Source: Cryobacterium sp. SO2 (GTDB lineage Bacteria > Actinomycetota > Actinomycetes > Actinomycetales > Microbacteriaceae). From it: DNA of 64,000 nucleotides. The notes below the pieces were generated by a model, which was not told where the DNA came from, ran no database searches, and saw only the letters and a list, made by a program, of their open reading frames with translations. The stretch's first letter is position 1. Every line of letters begins with the position of its first letter. Shown piece after piece: positions 52,356-61,376 of the stretch. The position numbers were made by a program, and so were the translations under genes. Where the stretch lies: assembly GCF_026151165.2 (NCBI RefSeq), contig NZ_CP117849.1, positions 930,001-994,000 on the forward strand, read 5' to 3'.

Positions 52356-52427
52356 TGCCCCCAGGCAGATTCGAACTGCCGCCCCTGCCTCCGGAGGGCA
52401 GTGCTCTATCCCCTGAGCTATGGGGGC
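52356..52427 (-). tRNA. tRNA-Arg (anticodon CCG)
   Basis: A 72-base cloverleaf. The acceptor stem GCCCCCA pairs with TGGGGGC, the D-arm is GCTCAGGGGATAGAGC, and the anticodon arm is CTGCC-CTCCGGA-GGCAG with anticodon CCG. The T-arm is GGCAG-TTCGAAT-CTGCC, and the discriminator is A. CCA is not encoded. Its 3' end faces the recombinase gene 33 bp away, a common entry point for mobile DNA, but I found no second copy of the tRNA end at the left of the array. Confidence 0.97.
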
Positions 52428-52523
52428 CCAGGAACCTCTAGGTTAGCATCCCTGGACAGACGACATTGCGCCAGTGGCGGCACCTGTGGAGCGTGCGGAG
52501 GCGGAGCTTCTCGTACGAGCCGT

Positions 52524-54020
52524 TTAGAACGGAGGGAGCTCGTCGACCTCTGGTTGTCGGGCGGGGCCCACCGGGCTGATCGGGGGACCGGGGTCGACCG
52601 GGGGAGCGGAAAGGTCGGTTGGCCAGCCGATCGGATTGGCAGGCTGCTTGGTGTATTTCTTGCCACCGGGGCTGGCCCAGGTGAGCGCGCCATCGGAAGT
52701 CTGGCTGGTGCGGAAGCTGGATTGGTGTTTGAGCCGATGACAGGCTTTGCAGAGATGCACCAGGTTGTCGGTACTGGTGGTGCCGCCCAAGTTCCACGGC
52801 TTGGTGTGGTCGATCTCGCTGTTGGTGGCTTTGCGGTTGCAACCGATGCCTTGGCAGGTTTGGTCGCGGATCTGCGCGTACCGTTTCATGTCTGCCGGCG
52901 GCGCATACGAGCTCCGGCCCACCGAGAGCATGCACCCGGTCTCCGGATGGGTGAGGATCCGGTCCCAACTTCGTGCCGTGCCCGCCAGCCGCCGCGCGGT
53001 CTCCGGGTCGATCGGCCCGTAGCCCTCGAGCATTCCCGGTTCGGCGCTCTTGCCCATCAGGGTCAGCACCGGCACCGTGACGTGCACGGTGCCGCGGATG
53101 CCCCGGCCCAGGCCGGACTCGCATTCGCCGTCCAGAAGTAGGTCGCGGTAGGCGTCCGCGCGGCGCTGGTCTTTCGTGCGCAACACCACGTCCACAGCGT
53201 CCGGAGCGGCAGGGCCGTCGTTGGTGTCTGCGTCGTTCAGGCTCCTCGCAATCCGACTGAGCCGGACGTAGCAGGCCTGAGCCTCGTCCGCCTTGAGGTA
53301 GGCGTTCAACCAGGCCATGCCATCCACGTCGGGCTGCAGCAGCACCCGCCGTTTGGCCGCACCGAGGTCCGCGCGTTCCTGCAAAGAGATCGGGTGCAGG
53401 CGGTTGAGCTCCCGGGCGGCGACCTTGCCGAACTGGGTCGCGGTGAGCTTGTCCGCCTTGGGCAGCACCGCTGCCTCCAAAGCGGGCAAGATCTCCTCCG
53501 GGGTGTCGGCGGTGAGAAGCTGCAGCTTCACCACGTGAGCCCAGCTGATGCTGCCCTGCGCCAAGGCCCGGTGGAACCCGGGCAACTGCTCGAGCAGGCG
53601 GGCAGCCTGAAAGATCATGGCCCGCGCCGTGTTGGAGTTCAGCCGGAGGGCGCAGCCGACTTCGGTGGCCAGCGTGCGTTCGGCGAGTTCCACGTCATTC
53701 CACGACGGTCCGTGCGTCTGGGTGTCGGGGTCGTCAGCACCGGTCTCGACCGGGTCGCCGCGGAGACCGGCAACGATGTGCGGCTCGTGACCGAGCCGGT
53801 CAAGTTCGGCCAGGAGGCGGCAGCGCTCGGCGTGGACCGCTGCCATCTGACGGGCGTTCTCGATCAGCGGATCGATGATCGCGCTGATCTCCACCATGGT
53901 GCGCTCAGCGATGTCGCCGGGGCGCAGGGCCGCGGCGGGGACGGTGGTGCCGGCGTCCTCTGGGCGAGCTGATTCGGGCTCGTCTGGGGCGTCTTCGGGT
54001 GTGGCGTTTGATGTGGCCAT
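52524..54020 (-). CDS. DUF222-HNH endonuclease family protein
   Basis: A 498-residue protein with an N-terminal helical DUF222 region (about 40-330). The C-terminal HNH motif runs CQGIGCNRKATNSEIDHTKPWNLGGTTSTDNLVHLCKACHRLKHQ, with two CxxC-type pairs and the catalytic DH. These proteins are abundant in actinobacteria, often in many copies. Some belong to the REP13E12 repeat family. The biological role is not settled. A Pro-rich tail (PVDPGPPISPVGP) closes the protein. Confidence 0.9.
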   Translation of the reverse strand: MATSNATPEDAPDEPESARPEDAGTTVPAAALRPGDIAERTMVEISAIIDPLIENARQMAAVHAERCRLLAELDRLGHEPHIVAGLRGDPVETGADDPDTQTHGPSWNDVELAERTLATEVGCALRLNSNTARAMIFQAARLLEQLPGFHRALAQGSISWAHVVKLQLLTADTPEEILPALEAAVLPKADKLTATQFGKVAARELNRLHPISLQERADLGAAKRRVLLQPDVDGMAWLNAYLKADEAQACYVRLSRIARSLNDADTNDGPAAPDAVDVVLRTKDQRRADAYRDLLLDGECESGLGRGIRGTVHVTVPVLTLMGKSAEPGMLEGYGPIDPETARRLAGTARSWDRILTHPETGCMLSVGRSSYAPPADMKRYAQIRDQTCQGIGCNRKATNSEIDHTKPWNLGGTTSTDNLVHLCKACHRLKHQSSFRTSQTSDGALTWASPGGKKYTKQPANPIGWPTDLSAPPVDPGPPISPVGPARQPEVDELPPF

Positions 54021-54130
54021 AGGGACATAGAACCACCGACCACTGACACTCGTGATCCCAATGAATCAGCGGTGGACAACCCGAAAAACCTGGGCCTGCG
54101 GAGGAGCGGCGGACCGTGCGGCAGAGTGCC

Positions 54131-54778
54131 CTACAGGTTGCCCAGCACCGTGCTCATGATGCGCTCGGCGTCGCCGGGCTCCGTCATGGTGGGGGAGGAG
54201 ACGGCCACCCAGTAACCATTGGTGAAGACCTCGGCGGTGCCGGTACCGGCGCTGAAGTAGCCCTCGACCTCGGGGGCGCTGCCATAGGTGGGAACGATCT
54301 CCCCGCCGGAAAGGGCCGTGTCCTTGAGGGTGTTCGCGAGAGTCTCGTTCGGCATGGCCAGGGCCACCTCCACGATCTCACTGCTGGACTGGTTGATCCA
54401 GCCGCAGGAGATGCCGCTGTAGGTGGTGGCGGTCACGGCGGCGTCGCTGGAGGCCGCGTAGCCCGGGTCGATGCTGTAGTTGGGGTTCAGCGCATACAGG
54501 TCGTCGGCCGTGAGGAGCTGGTCGCAGGTCTTGTCGACGGCGGTGCCTGCCGGCGGAACGACGGGTACCGGCGTGGCAGATTCGGTGGGTTCAGCGGTGG
54601 CGGTCGTCGACGGTTCTGGCGTGACCGTGGCACCGGCCGAGGCCGAAGCCGTGGGCTCTGCGCTGGAGTCCGGCGCGCATCCGGCCAGAGCGAAGAGAGC
54701 GAGCGTGGCGCCGGTGAGGGCGAAGCCGGCCCGGAGGCTGCGGCGGGAGACGAGCAAAGACGAGCTGTTGTGGGTCAC
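54131..54778 (-). CDS. Lipoprotein of unknown function
   Basis: A 215-residue lipoprotein (lipobox LAGC near residue 34) with a Ser/Thr/Pro linker (about 38-75). The domain begins with TCDQLLTADDLYALNPNYS and has ISCGWINQSSSEIVEVALA, again the C...SCGW pattern of DUF3558-like lipoproteins, as in the unit gene at 47831. It is divergent from argS, 58 bp apart. The function is unknown. Confidence 0.78.
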   Translation of the reverse strand: MTHNSSSLLVSRRSLRAGFALTGATLALFALAGCAPDSSAEPTASASAGATVTPEPSTTATAEPTESATPVPVVPPAGTAVDKTCDQLLTADDLYALNPNYSIDPGYAASSDAAVTATTYSGISCGWINQSSSEIVEVALAMPNETLANTLKDTALSGGEIVPTYGSAPEVEGYFSAGTGTAEVFTNGYWVAVSSPTMTEPGDAERIMSTVLGNL

Positions 54779-54836
54779 GCGTTGACCTTACCAACTGGGG
54801 CTGCACTAACTGGGAGGCCGGGTAAGCTTGTTCGCC

Positions 54837-56513
54837 GTGACCCCTGCCGAACTTTCCCAGTCCCTGCTCGACCTCGTCAACTCCCTGGTCGAGCGCCGAC
54901 GTGGCGAGGGTGCGGAGATCGCCGACCTCGGCCTGACCGTGGCCGATATGTCGCTGGAGCGCCCGCGCAACCGCGACCACGGCGACTGGGCCTCGAGCGT
55001 CGCGATGAAGATCGCCAAGCCGCTGGGCACCAATCCGCGCGCCGTGGCCGCCGAGCTCGCCACGGGCCTTGAGGCCATGACCGAGGTCGCCTCGGTAGAG
55101 ATCGCCGGCCCCGGCTTCATCAACATCCGCCTCGAGGCATCCGCCGCCGGAGCCCTCGCGCAGACCATCGTCAACGCCGGCGAGGTCTACGGCACCGGCC
55201 ACATGTACGACGGCATCAAGATCAACCTCGAGTTCGTCTCGGCCAACCCCACCGGCCCCATCCACATGGGTGGCGTGCGTTGGGCAGCGGTGGGCGACAG
55301 CCTCGCCCGCGTACTCAAGGCCGAGGGTGCGGATGTGACGCGCGAGTACTACTTCAACGACCACGGTTCGCAGATCGACCGTTTCGCCCGCAGCGTGCTG
55401 GCCGCCTACCTCGGCGAGCCCACCCCCGAAGACGGCTACGGCGGAGCGTACATCGGCGACATCGCCGACAAGGTCGTCGAGATCTACGACGGTGACATCG
55501 CCGCCCTGCCCCGCGAAGAGCAGCAGGAGGTCTTTCGCTCCATCGGCGTCGACCTCATGTTCACCGAGATCAAGGAGAAGCTGCACGGTTTCGGCGTCGA
55601 CTTCGACGTCTTCTTCCACGAAGACTCCCTGCACGAGTCCGGCGCCGTCGACCGCGCCATCGCGCGCCTGCGCGAACTCGGCCACATCTTCGAGGCGGAT
55701 GGCGCCATCTGGCTGCGCACCACCACCTTCGGTGACGACCGCGACCGCGTCATCATCCGCTCGAACGGCGAACCGGCCTACATCTCGGGCGACCTGGGCT
55801 ACTACCTCAACAAGCGTGAGCGCGGCTTCGACCAGAACCTGATCATGCTCGGCGCCGACCACCACGGCTACATCGGCCGCATGATGGCCATGGTCGAGGC
55901 GTTCGGCGACGTGCCCGGCGTCAACCTGCAGATCCTCATAGGCCAGATGGTCAACCTGCTCAAGGGCGGCGAGCCCGTGCGCATGTCCAAGCGTGCCGGC
56001 ACCATCGTGACCCTCGACGACCTCGTCGACGCCGTGGGCGTGGACGCCGGCCGGTACTCGCTGGTGCGCTCCTCGAGCGACTCGCAGCTGGACATCGATC
56101 TCGACCTGCTCGGCAAGCGCACCAACGAGAACCCGGTGTTCTACGTGCAGTACGCCCACGCCCGCACTTGCTCGGTCGGCCGCAACGCCGTCGATTCCGG
56201 CGTGGACCGCAGCGCGTTCGCCCCCGAGTTGCTCACCCACGACAGCGAATCCGCTCTGCTCGGCGTGCTGCAGGAGTACCCGCGCGTGGTGGCCCAGGCC
56301 GCCGAACTGCGCGAGCCGCACCGCATCGCCCGGTACATCGAAGAGGTCGCCGGCTACTACCACCGCTGGTACGACAACTGCCGCGTCATCCCGCTCGGCG
56401 AGGAGCCGGTCACCGACCTGCACCGCACCCGGCTGTGGCTGAACGACGCCACCGGCCAGGTCATCCGCAATGGCCTCGGCCTGCTCGGCGTCTCGGCGCC
56501 GGAGCGTATGTAG
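54837..56513 (+). CDS. argS: Arginyl-tRNA synthetase
   Basis: A 558-residue class I aminoacyl-tRNA synthetase. The N-terminal Add-1 tRNA-binding domain is at about 5-100. SANPTGPIHMGGVR holds the HIGH-like signature, and VRMSKRAGTIV the KMSK-type motif. The C-terminal anticodon-binding DALR domain ends in RTRLWLNDATGQVIRNGLGLLGV. It charges tRNA-Arg. The start is GTG 54837; TTG 54828 with GGGAGG ten bases upstream is an alternative. It is the first gene of the argS-lysA-hom-thrC-thrB cluster. Confidence 0.97.
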   Translation: MTPAELSQSLLDLVNSLVERRRGEGAEIADLGLTVADMSLERPRNRDHGDWASSVAMKIAKPLGTNPRAVAAELATGLEAMTEVASVEIAGPGFINIRLEASAAGALAQTIVNAGEVYGTGHMYDGIKINLEFVSANPTGPIHMGGVRWAAVGDSLARVLKAEGADVTREYYFNDHGSQIDRFARSVLAAYLGEPTPEDGYGGAYIGDIADKVVEIYDGDIAALPREEQQEVFRSIGVDLMFTEIKEKLHGFGVDFDVFFHEDSLHESGAVDRAIARLRELGHIFEADGAIWLRTTTFGDDRDRVIIRSNGEPAYISGDLGYYLNKRERGFDQNLIMLGADHHGYIGRMMAMVEAFGDVPGVNLQILIGQMVNLLKGGEPVRMSKRAGTIVTLDDLVDAVGVDAGRYSLVRSSSDSQLDIDLDLLGKRTNENPVFYVQYAHARTCSVGRNAVDSGVDRSAFAPELLTHDSESALLGVLQEYPRVVAQAAELREPHRIARYIEEVAGYYHRWYDNCRVIPLGEEPVTDLHRTRLWLNDATGQVIRNGLGLLGVSAPERM

Positions 56514-56527
56514 GCGGGAGCCGCACC

Positions 56528-57307
56528 ATCGCGAAACGTCGTCGACCCGTCCGCCGCCTGCTTGTCGCCCTGATCGCAGTCGTCGCGCTCGTCGGCGTGT
56601 TCTTCGCCGTCGACGCGGGACTGCGCAGCTACGCGCAGAACCGCATCGCGAGTGAGATCGACGCCAAGCTGCCCGCGGGCGTCACCGGCGACGTCGACGT
56701 GGCCATCGGCGGCACCTCGGTGATCGTGCAGTACCTCACCGGCAGCTTCGACCGGGTGGAGCTGACCGCGCCGGCGCTCTCGGTGAACGACGTGCCCGCA
56801 TCCGTCTCGATCGTCGCCACCGGCGTGCCCACCGACACCAGCAAGCCCATCGCACACGTCGACGGCGCCATCGAACTGGACCAGGCTGCCCTCAACACCC
56901 TGCTGCAGACCGCCTTGGCCGAAGCGGATGCCGCCCCGGCCGCCCGCGACGCCGAAGTCGAGCTCGGCACAGACGAGATCACCTACGCCGGCGAGTTGAG
57001 CGTGTTCGGCCTGGGCATCGGTTACCAGGCCACCGCCACCCCCAGCGTCACCGCCGACTCTTTCGTGATCACGCCCACCGACGCCCGCGTCACCTCCGGG
57101 GCAGGCAGCCTCGACGTGAGCGGCCTGATCGACCTGGTGCTCGGCGACGAACCGATCAGCCTGTGCATGGCCGGATACCTGCCGCAGGGCGTCACCCTCA
57201 GCGGTGTGGAGACGACACCGGCCCGCGCACGCATTACGCTGGAGTCGAGCACATTGACGCTCACCGAACAGTCGCTCACCACCCTGGGCACCTGTTCGCC
57301 CGCTTGA
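56528..57307 (+). CDS. DUF2993 (LmeA-like) membrane-anchored lipid-binding protein
   Basis: About 259 residues. The N-terminal transmembrane helix is RRLLVALIAVVALVGVFFAV (about 10-30), and the DUF2993 domain follows (AKLPAGVTGDVDVAIGGTSVIVQYLTGSFDRVELTAP, etc.). LmeA of mycobacteria acts in mannan/lipoglycan maturation in the periplasm. There is no ATG/GTG/TTG start before the helix. The best-placed codon is ATC at 56528, with GCGGGAG about seven bases upstream. Either a rare start is used or the sequence has an error. It sits 14 bp after argS. Confidence 0.75.
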   Translation: MAKRRRPVRRLLVALIAVVALVGVFFAVDAGLRSYAQNRIASEIDAKLPAGVTGDVDVAIGGTSVIVQYLTGSFDRVELTAPALSVNDVPASVSIVATGVPTDTSKPIAHVDGAIELDQAALNTLLQTALAEADAAPAARDAEVELGTDEITYAGELSVFGLGIGYQATATPSVTADSFVITPTDARVTSGAGSLDVSGLIDLVLGDEPISLCMAGYLPQGVTLSGVETTPARARITLESSTLTLTEQSLTTLGTCSPA

Positions 57308-57451
57308 TTCGGCGCGCGCAACTCGCAGTCGCTAGAATTCCGGTAGATTCCCGCGCCGATTCGGCGCGTCTCTTCGCTGGCTTCAGGGACCAATCCGGGT
57401 TCGCTCGCCACTTCGTGAGACACCCACTTGACTCCTGTGAGGTTTTCACCC
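57308..57451 (+). promoter_or_regulatory. lysA leader with a GC-rich hairpin
   Basis: CGCGCCG (57352-57358) and CGGCGCG (57362-57368) form a tight hairpin with a 3-base loop followed by TCTCTTC, possibly a weak terminator or attenuator. GATTCGGCGCG occurs twice (57306, 57358). A TAGATT at 57344-57349 could be a -10 element. No known lysine riboswitch core is recognised. Confidence 0.4.
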
Positions 57452-58921
57452 GTGGCCCATAATCCACTCGCCCCCGAGTGGCTCAGCCCCCCAGCTGATG
57501 CCAACACGCTCATTGACGGCCTCTGGCCTGCCTCGGCGCACCGCGCGAACGACGGCGCGATCACGATCGGCGGCGTCAGCGCCCCCGACCTCGCGGCCCG
57601 CTTCGGCACGCCGCTCTACGTGATCGACGAGACGGATGCCCGCAGCCGCGCCGCTGAGCTCCGCGCCGCCTTCGACGCCGAGTTCGCCCGCATCGGCACC
57701 ACCGTCAAGGTGTACTACGCCGCCAAGGCCTTCCTCTCCACCGAGGTCGCCCGCTGGATGGTCGACGCCGGCCTCAACATCGACGTCTGCAGCGGCGGCG
57801 AACTCGCCGTGGCCCTGGCCGCCGGCGTCGCGCCCGGCCGGATCGGTTTCCACGGCAACAACAAGTCGCTCGCGGAGATCGACGACGCCACCCGCCTGGG
57901 CGTCGGCACGATCATCATCGACAGCCCCATCGAGATCACCAGGGTCGCCGCGGCCGCCGCCCGGCACGGAGCAGTGCAGAACGTGCGCCTGCGGGTGAAC
58001 AGCGGGGTGCACGCCCACACCCACGAGTTCCTGGCCACCTCGCACGAAGACCAGAAGTTCGGCGTGGTCTTCGAGGACGCCCCCGCGCTGGTCGCCGCGA
58101 TCCGCGCCGAACCGAGCCTCAACTTCCTCGGCCTGCACTGCCACATCGGCTCACAGATCTTCGGCGTCGACGGCTTCGCCGAGTCGGCGTCCCGGCTGCT
58201 CAGCCTGCAGGCCGACCTGCTGGCCACCGGCCCGGTGCCCGAACTCAACCTCGGCGGCGGCTTCGGCATCGCGTACACCAGCGTCGACGACCCCACCCCG
58301 GTGCGCCAGCTGGCCGCAGGGCTGGCCGACATCGTGGCCGCCGAATGCGCGAGCCGCGGCATCCCGGTGCCCGTCATCGCCATCGAACCCGGCCGCGTCA
58401 TCGTGGGCCCGGCGGGTGTGACTCTCTACGAGGTGGGCACCACCAAGCCCGTGCAGGTGGGCGAGAACACCCGGCTGTACGTGAGCATCGACGGCGGCAT
58501 GAGCGACAACGCCCGCCCCGCGCTCTACGGCGCCGAATTCTCGGTGCGCATCGCCGACCGGGTGTCGGCTGCCGACGCGGCGCTCGTGCGCGTGGCCGGC
58601 AAGCACTGCGAGAGCGGCGACATCGTCGTCGACGCGGACTACCTCCCGGGGGATGTGGCGCCGGGCGATCTCGTGATGGTGCCGGCGACAGGGGCGTACT
58701 GCTGGTCGCTGGCCAGCAACTACAACTACTTAGGGCGGCCGGCCGTTGTGGCTGTCGTCGACGGAGAAGCCAGGGTCATCGTTCGCGGGGAAACGATTGA
58801 CGATCTGCTGGCGAGGGACACGGGGATCTCGAGATCGGCTCACGGGGTCTCGACAAGCTCGACCAGCGGTGAGGGCTCGACAAGCACGACTAGCGAAGAT
58901 GTGAAGGAAACCACCCGATGA
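57452..58921 (+). CDS. lysA: Diaminopimelate decarboxylase
   Basis: A 489-residue PLP enzyme making L-lysine from meso-diaminopimelate, the last lysine step. Lys92 in YYAAKAFLS binds PLP. HCHIGSQ, GGGFGIAY and EPGRVIVG are substrate/PLP motifs, and GKHCESGD holds the catalytic Cys of the partner subunit. The start is GTG 57452 with GTGAGG upstream. About 29 extra residues at the C-terminus are rich in Ser/Thr and derive from an inserted repeat (58844-58895). The stop overlaps the hom start (ATGA). Confidence 0.96.
   Translation: MAHNPLAPEWLSPPADANTLIDGLWPASAHRANDGAITIGGVSAPDLAARFGTPLYVIDETDARSRAAELRAAFDAEFARIGTTVKVYYAAKAFLSTEVARWMVDAGLNIDVCSGGELAVALAAGVAPGRIGFHGNNKSLAEIDDATRLGVGTIIIDSPIEITRVAAAAARHGAVQNVRLRVNSGVHAHTHEFLATSHEDQKFGVVFEDAPALVAAIRAEPSLNFLGLHCHIGSQIFGVDGFAESASRLLSLQADLLATGPVPELNLGGGFGIAYTSVDDPTPVRQLAAGLADIVAAECASRGIPVPVIAIEPGRVIVGPAGVTLYEVGTTKPVQVGENTRLYVSIDGGMSDNARPALYGAEFSVRIADRVSAADAALVRVAGKHCESGDIVVDADYLPGDVAPGDLVMVPATGAYCWSLASNYNYLGRPAVVAVVDGEARVIVRGETIDDLLARDTGISRSAHGVSTSSTSGEGSTSTTSEDVKETTR
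58844..58895 (+). repeat. REP-like element inside the 3' end of lysA
   Basis: GGGTCTCGACAAGCTCGACC (58844-58863) is followed by a second degenerate copy GGGCTCGACAAGCACGACTA (58873-58892). The motif TCTCGACAAGCTCGACCA is a frequent dispersed intergenic repeat in Microbacteriaceae genomes (from general knowledge). Here it is read as protein (GVSTSSTSGEGSTSTTSED) at the end of lysA. Confidence 0.65.
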
Positions 58922-60255
58922 TCGAATACCGCAATCTGCGCGTCGCCCTGCTCGGCGGTGGTTCGGTCGGTGCCCAGGTGGCCCGCCTGCTCCTCGAGCA
59001 CAGCGACGAGCTCGCCAACCGGGTCGGTGCGAGCCTCGAGCTCGTCGGCATCCTGGTGCGCGACCTCGACGCCCCGCGCACGGCTGACCTGCCTCGCGAG
59101 CTGCTCACCACCGACGCGGATGCTCTGATCCTCGGCGCCGACATCGTCATCGAGCTGATGGGCGGCATCGAGCCGGCCCGCAGCTACATCCTCACGGCGA
59201 TCAACTCCGGCGCCGATGTGGTCACCGCCAACAAGGCTCTGCTCGCGCAGCACGGCGCCGAACTGTTCGAGGCCGCCGACCAGGTGGGCGCGCAACTCAA
59301 CTATGAGGCCGCCGTGGCCGGCGCCATCCCCATCGTGCGGCCCCTGCGCGACAGCCTCGCCGGCGACAAGGTCAACCGCATCCTGGGCATCGTCAACGGC
59401 ACCACCAACTTCATCCTGGACCGCATGGATGTGGCCGGCGACACCCTCGAAGAGGCCCTCGCCGCCGCCACCGAGCTCGGCTACGCCGAAGCCGACCCCA
59501 CCGCGGACATCGAGGGGTACGACGCCGCGCAGAAGGCCGCGCTGCTGGCCAGCCTCGCCTTCCACACCAACGTGCCCATCGAGAAGGTCTACCGCGAGGG
59601 CATCACCAAGGTCACCCAGCAGCAGATCGAATCTGCCCGCAAGGCCGGCTACGTGGTGAAACTGCTCGCGATCTGCGAGCGCCTCACCGACCCGGAGACC
59701 GGTGAAGAGGGCGTCTCCGCGCGCGTCTACCCGGCCATGGTGCACAACAGCCACCCCCTCGCCGTGGTGCACGGCGCCAACAACGCCGTCTTCGTCGAGG
59801 CCGAGGCCGCCGGCCCGCTGATGTTCTACGGGGCAGGCGCCGGGGGAGTGCAGACGGCATCCGCCGTGCTCGGCGACGTCGTCTCGGTGGCCCGTCGCCA
59901 CGTCGTCGGCGGCCCCGGCTTCGCTGCGTCGAGCCACGCCGACCTGCCCATCCTGGAAATCGGCAAGGTCATCACCCGGTACGCGGTCATCCTGGAGGTC
60001 ACCGACGAACCCGGTGTGCTCGCCACAATCGCCGGAGTGTTCAGCAAGAACGACGTCTCGGTCGCGCTCGTCGAACAGTCGATGACGCCCGCAGAGACCG
60101 GAACCGGCAGTCACGATGCCGTGTCGGGCACAGCTACCCTAGTCATTGGAACGCACGAGGCCACGGAGGCTGCGCTTGCCGCGACCGTGATCGACCTTGC
60201 CGCCAACAGTGTCGTCACCAAAGTCGCATCCGTATTAAGAGTTGAAGGAGTCTGA
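58918..60255 (+). CDS. hom: Homoserine dehydrogenase
   Basis: A 445-residue enzyme reducing aspartate semialdehyde to homoserine, a shared step to threonine and methionine. RVALLGGGSVGAQVA is the NAD(P) site, TANKALLAQHG carries the catalytic Lys region, and YEAAVAGAIPIVRPLRDSLAGD and GTTNFILDRM are family motifs. A C-terminal ACT domain (VILEVTDEPGVLATIAGVFSKNDVS) suggests feedback control by threonine. GAAGGA precedes the ATG, which overlaps the lysA stop by four bases. Confidence 0.97.
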   Translation: MIEYRNLRVALLGGGSVGAQVARLLLEHSDELANRVGASLELVGILVRDLDAPRTADLPRELLTTDADALILGADIVIELMGGIEPARSYILTAINSGADVVTANKALLAQHGAELFEAADQVGAQLNYEAAVAGAIPIVRPLRDSLAGDKVNRILGIVNGTTNFILDRMDVAGDTLEEALAAATELGYAEADPTADIEGYDAAQKAALLASLAFHTNVPIEKVYREGITKVTQQQIESARKAGYVVKLLAICERLTDPETGEEGVSARVYPAMVHNSHPLAVVHGANNAVFVEAEAAGPLMFYGAGAGGVQTASAVLGDVVSVARRHVVGGPGFAASSHADLPILEIGKVITRYAVILEVTDEPGVLATIAGVFSKNDVSVALVEQSMTPAETGTGSHDAVSGTATLVIGTHEATEAALAATVIDLAANSVVTKVASVLRVEGV

Positions 60256-61376
60256 TGTCCAGCGAACGAGAGACCGGTCAGCACCAGATGGTCAAGACCC
60301 AGTCCCGTCAGTGGCGCGGTGTGCTGCGCGAGTACGCCGACCGGCTGAACATTAGCGACGCCACCCCGATCATCACGCTCGGTGAGGGCGGCACTCCGCT
60401 GATCCCCGCCGCCGCGCTCTCCGCGCGCACCGGCGCCAAGGTCTGGGTGAAGTACGAGGGCATGAACCCCACCGGATCCTTCAAGGACCGCGGTATGACG
60501 ATGGCCATCTCCAAGGCCGTCGAAGACGGCGCAAAGGCCGTCATCTGCGCGTCCACCGGCAACACCTCGGCGTCCGCCGCGGCCTACGCCACCCACGCCG
60601 GCATCAAGGCCGTCGTGCTGGTGCCCGAGGGCAAGATCGCCATGGGCAAGCTCAGCCAGGCCATCGCGCACAACGCGCAGCTGCTGCAGGTGCAGGGCAA
60701 CTTCGACGACTGCCTCGACATCGCTCGCGACCTCGCCAAGAACTACCCGGTGCACCTGGTCAACTCGGTCAACCCCGACCGCATCGAAGGCCAGAAGACC
60801 GCGGCCTTCGAGGTCGTCGAGGTGCTCGAAGACGCCCCGGACTTCCACATCGTGCCCGTCGGCAACGCCGGCAACTACACGGCGTACTTCCGCGGCTACA
60901 GCGAAGAACTCGCCCGTGGCGCCACCACCAAACTGCCCCGGATGTTCGGGTTCCAGGCCGCCGGTAGCGCGCCTCTCGTGCTCGGTCACCGGGTGGAGAA
61001 CCCGGAGACCATCGCCAGCGCCATCCGCATCGGCAACCCGGCCTCGTGGGACTTCGCCCTCGCCGCCCGTGAGGCCAGCGACGGCTACTTCGGCGCCATC
61101 AGCGACGAGAAGATCCTCGAGGCCTACCGCATCCTCTCCGCCGAAGTGGGCATCTTCGTCGAGCCGGCCTCCGCCATCAGCGTTGCGGGCCTGCTCGAAC
61201 GCGCAGACGCCGGCAAGATCCCGGCCGGCGCCACCGTCGTGCTCACCGTCACCGGCCACGGCCTGAAGGACCCGCAGTGGGCGCTTCGCACGGCCGACGG
61301 CTCCGACGTGAAGCCGACCATCGTGCCGGTCGACACCGCGGCCATCGCCGAGGTGCTGGGGTTGGGTCAGAAGTGA
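60255..61376 (+). CDS. thrC: Threonine synthase
   Basis: A 373-residue PLP enzyme converting O-phosphohomoserine to threonine. Lys77 in NPTGSFKDRGM binds PLP. STGNTSASAAAYA and VGNAGNYTAYFRGY are phosphate/substrate motifs, and the Ala/Ser-rich C-terminal part ends in VTGHGLKDPQWA. Its ATG overlaps the hom stop by one base (TGATG), with GAAGGAG upstream. A later in-frame ATG (MVKTQ) is an alternative start. Confidence 0.97.
   Translation: MSSERETGQHQMVKTQSRQWRGVLREYADRLNISDATPIITLGEGGTPLIPAAALSARTGAKVWVKYEGMNPTGSFKDRGMTMAISKAVEDGAKAVICASTGNTSASAAAYATHAGIKAVVLVPEGKIAMGKLSQAIAHNAQLLQVQGNFDDCLDIARDLAKNYPVHLVNSVNPDRIEGQKTAAFEVVEVLEDAPDFHIVPVGNAGNYTAYFRGYSEELARGATTKLPRMFGFQAAGSAPLVLGHRVENPETIASAIRIGNPASWDFALAAREASDGYFGAISDEKILEAYRILSAEVGIFVEPASAISVAGLLERADAGKIPAGATVVLTVTGHGLKDPQWALRTADGSDVKPTIVPVDTAAIAEVLGLGQK

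Noticed and set aside
52356..52427. tRNA 3' end as att site with a duplicate at the left of the array
   Set aside because: No second copy of the tRNA 3' sequence was found near 41200-42100 by eye.
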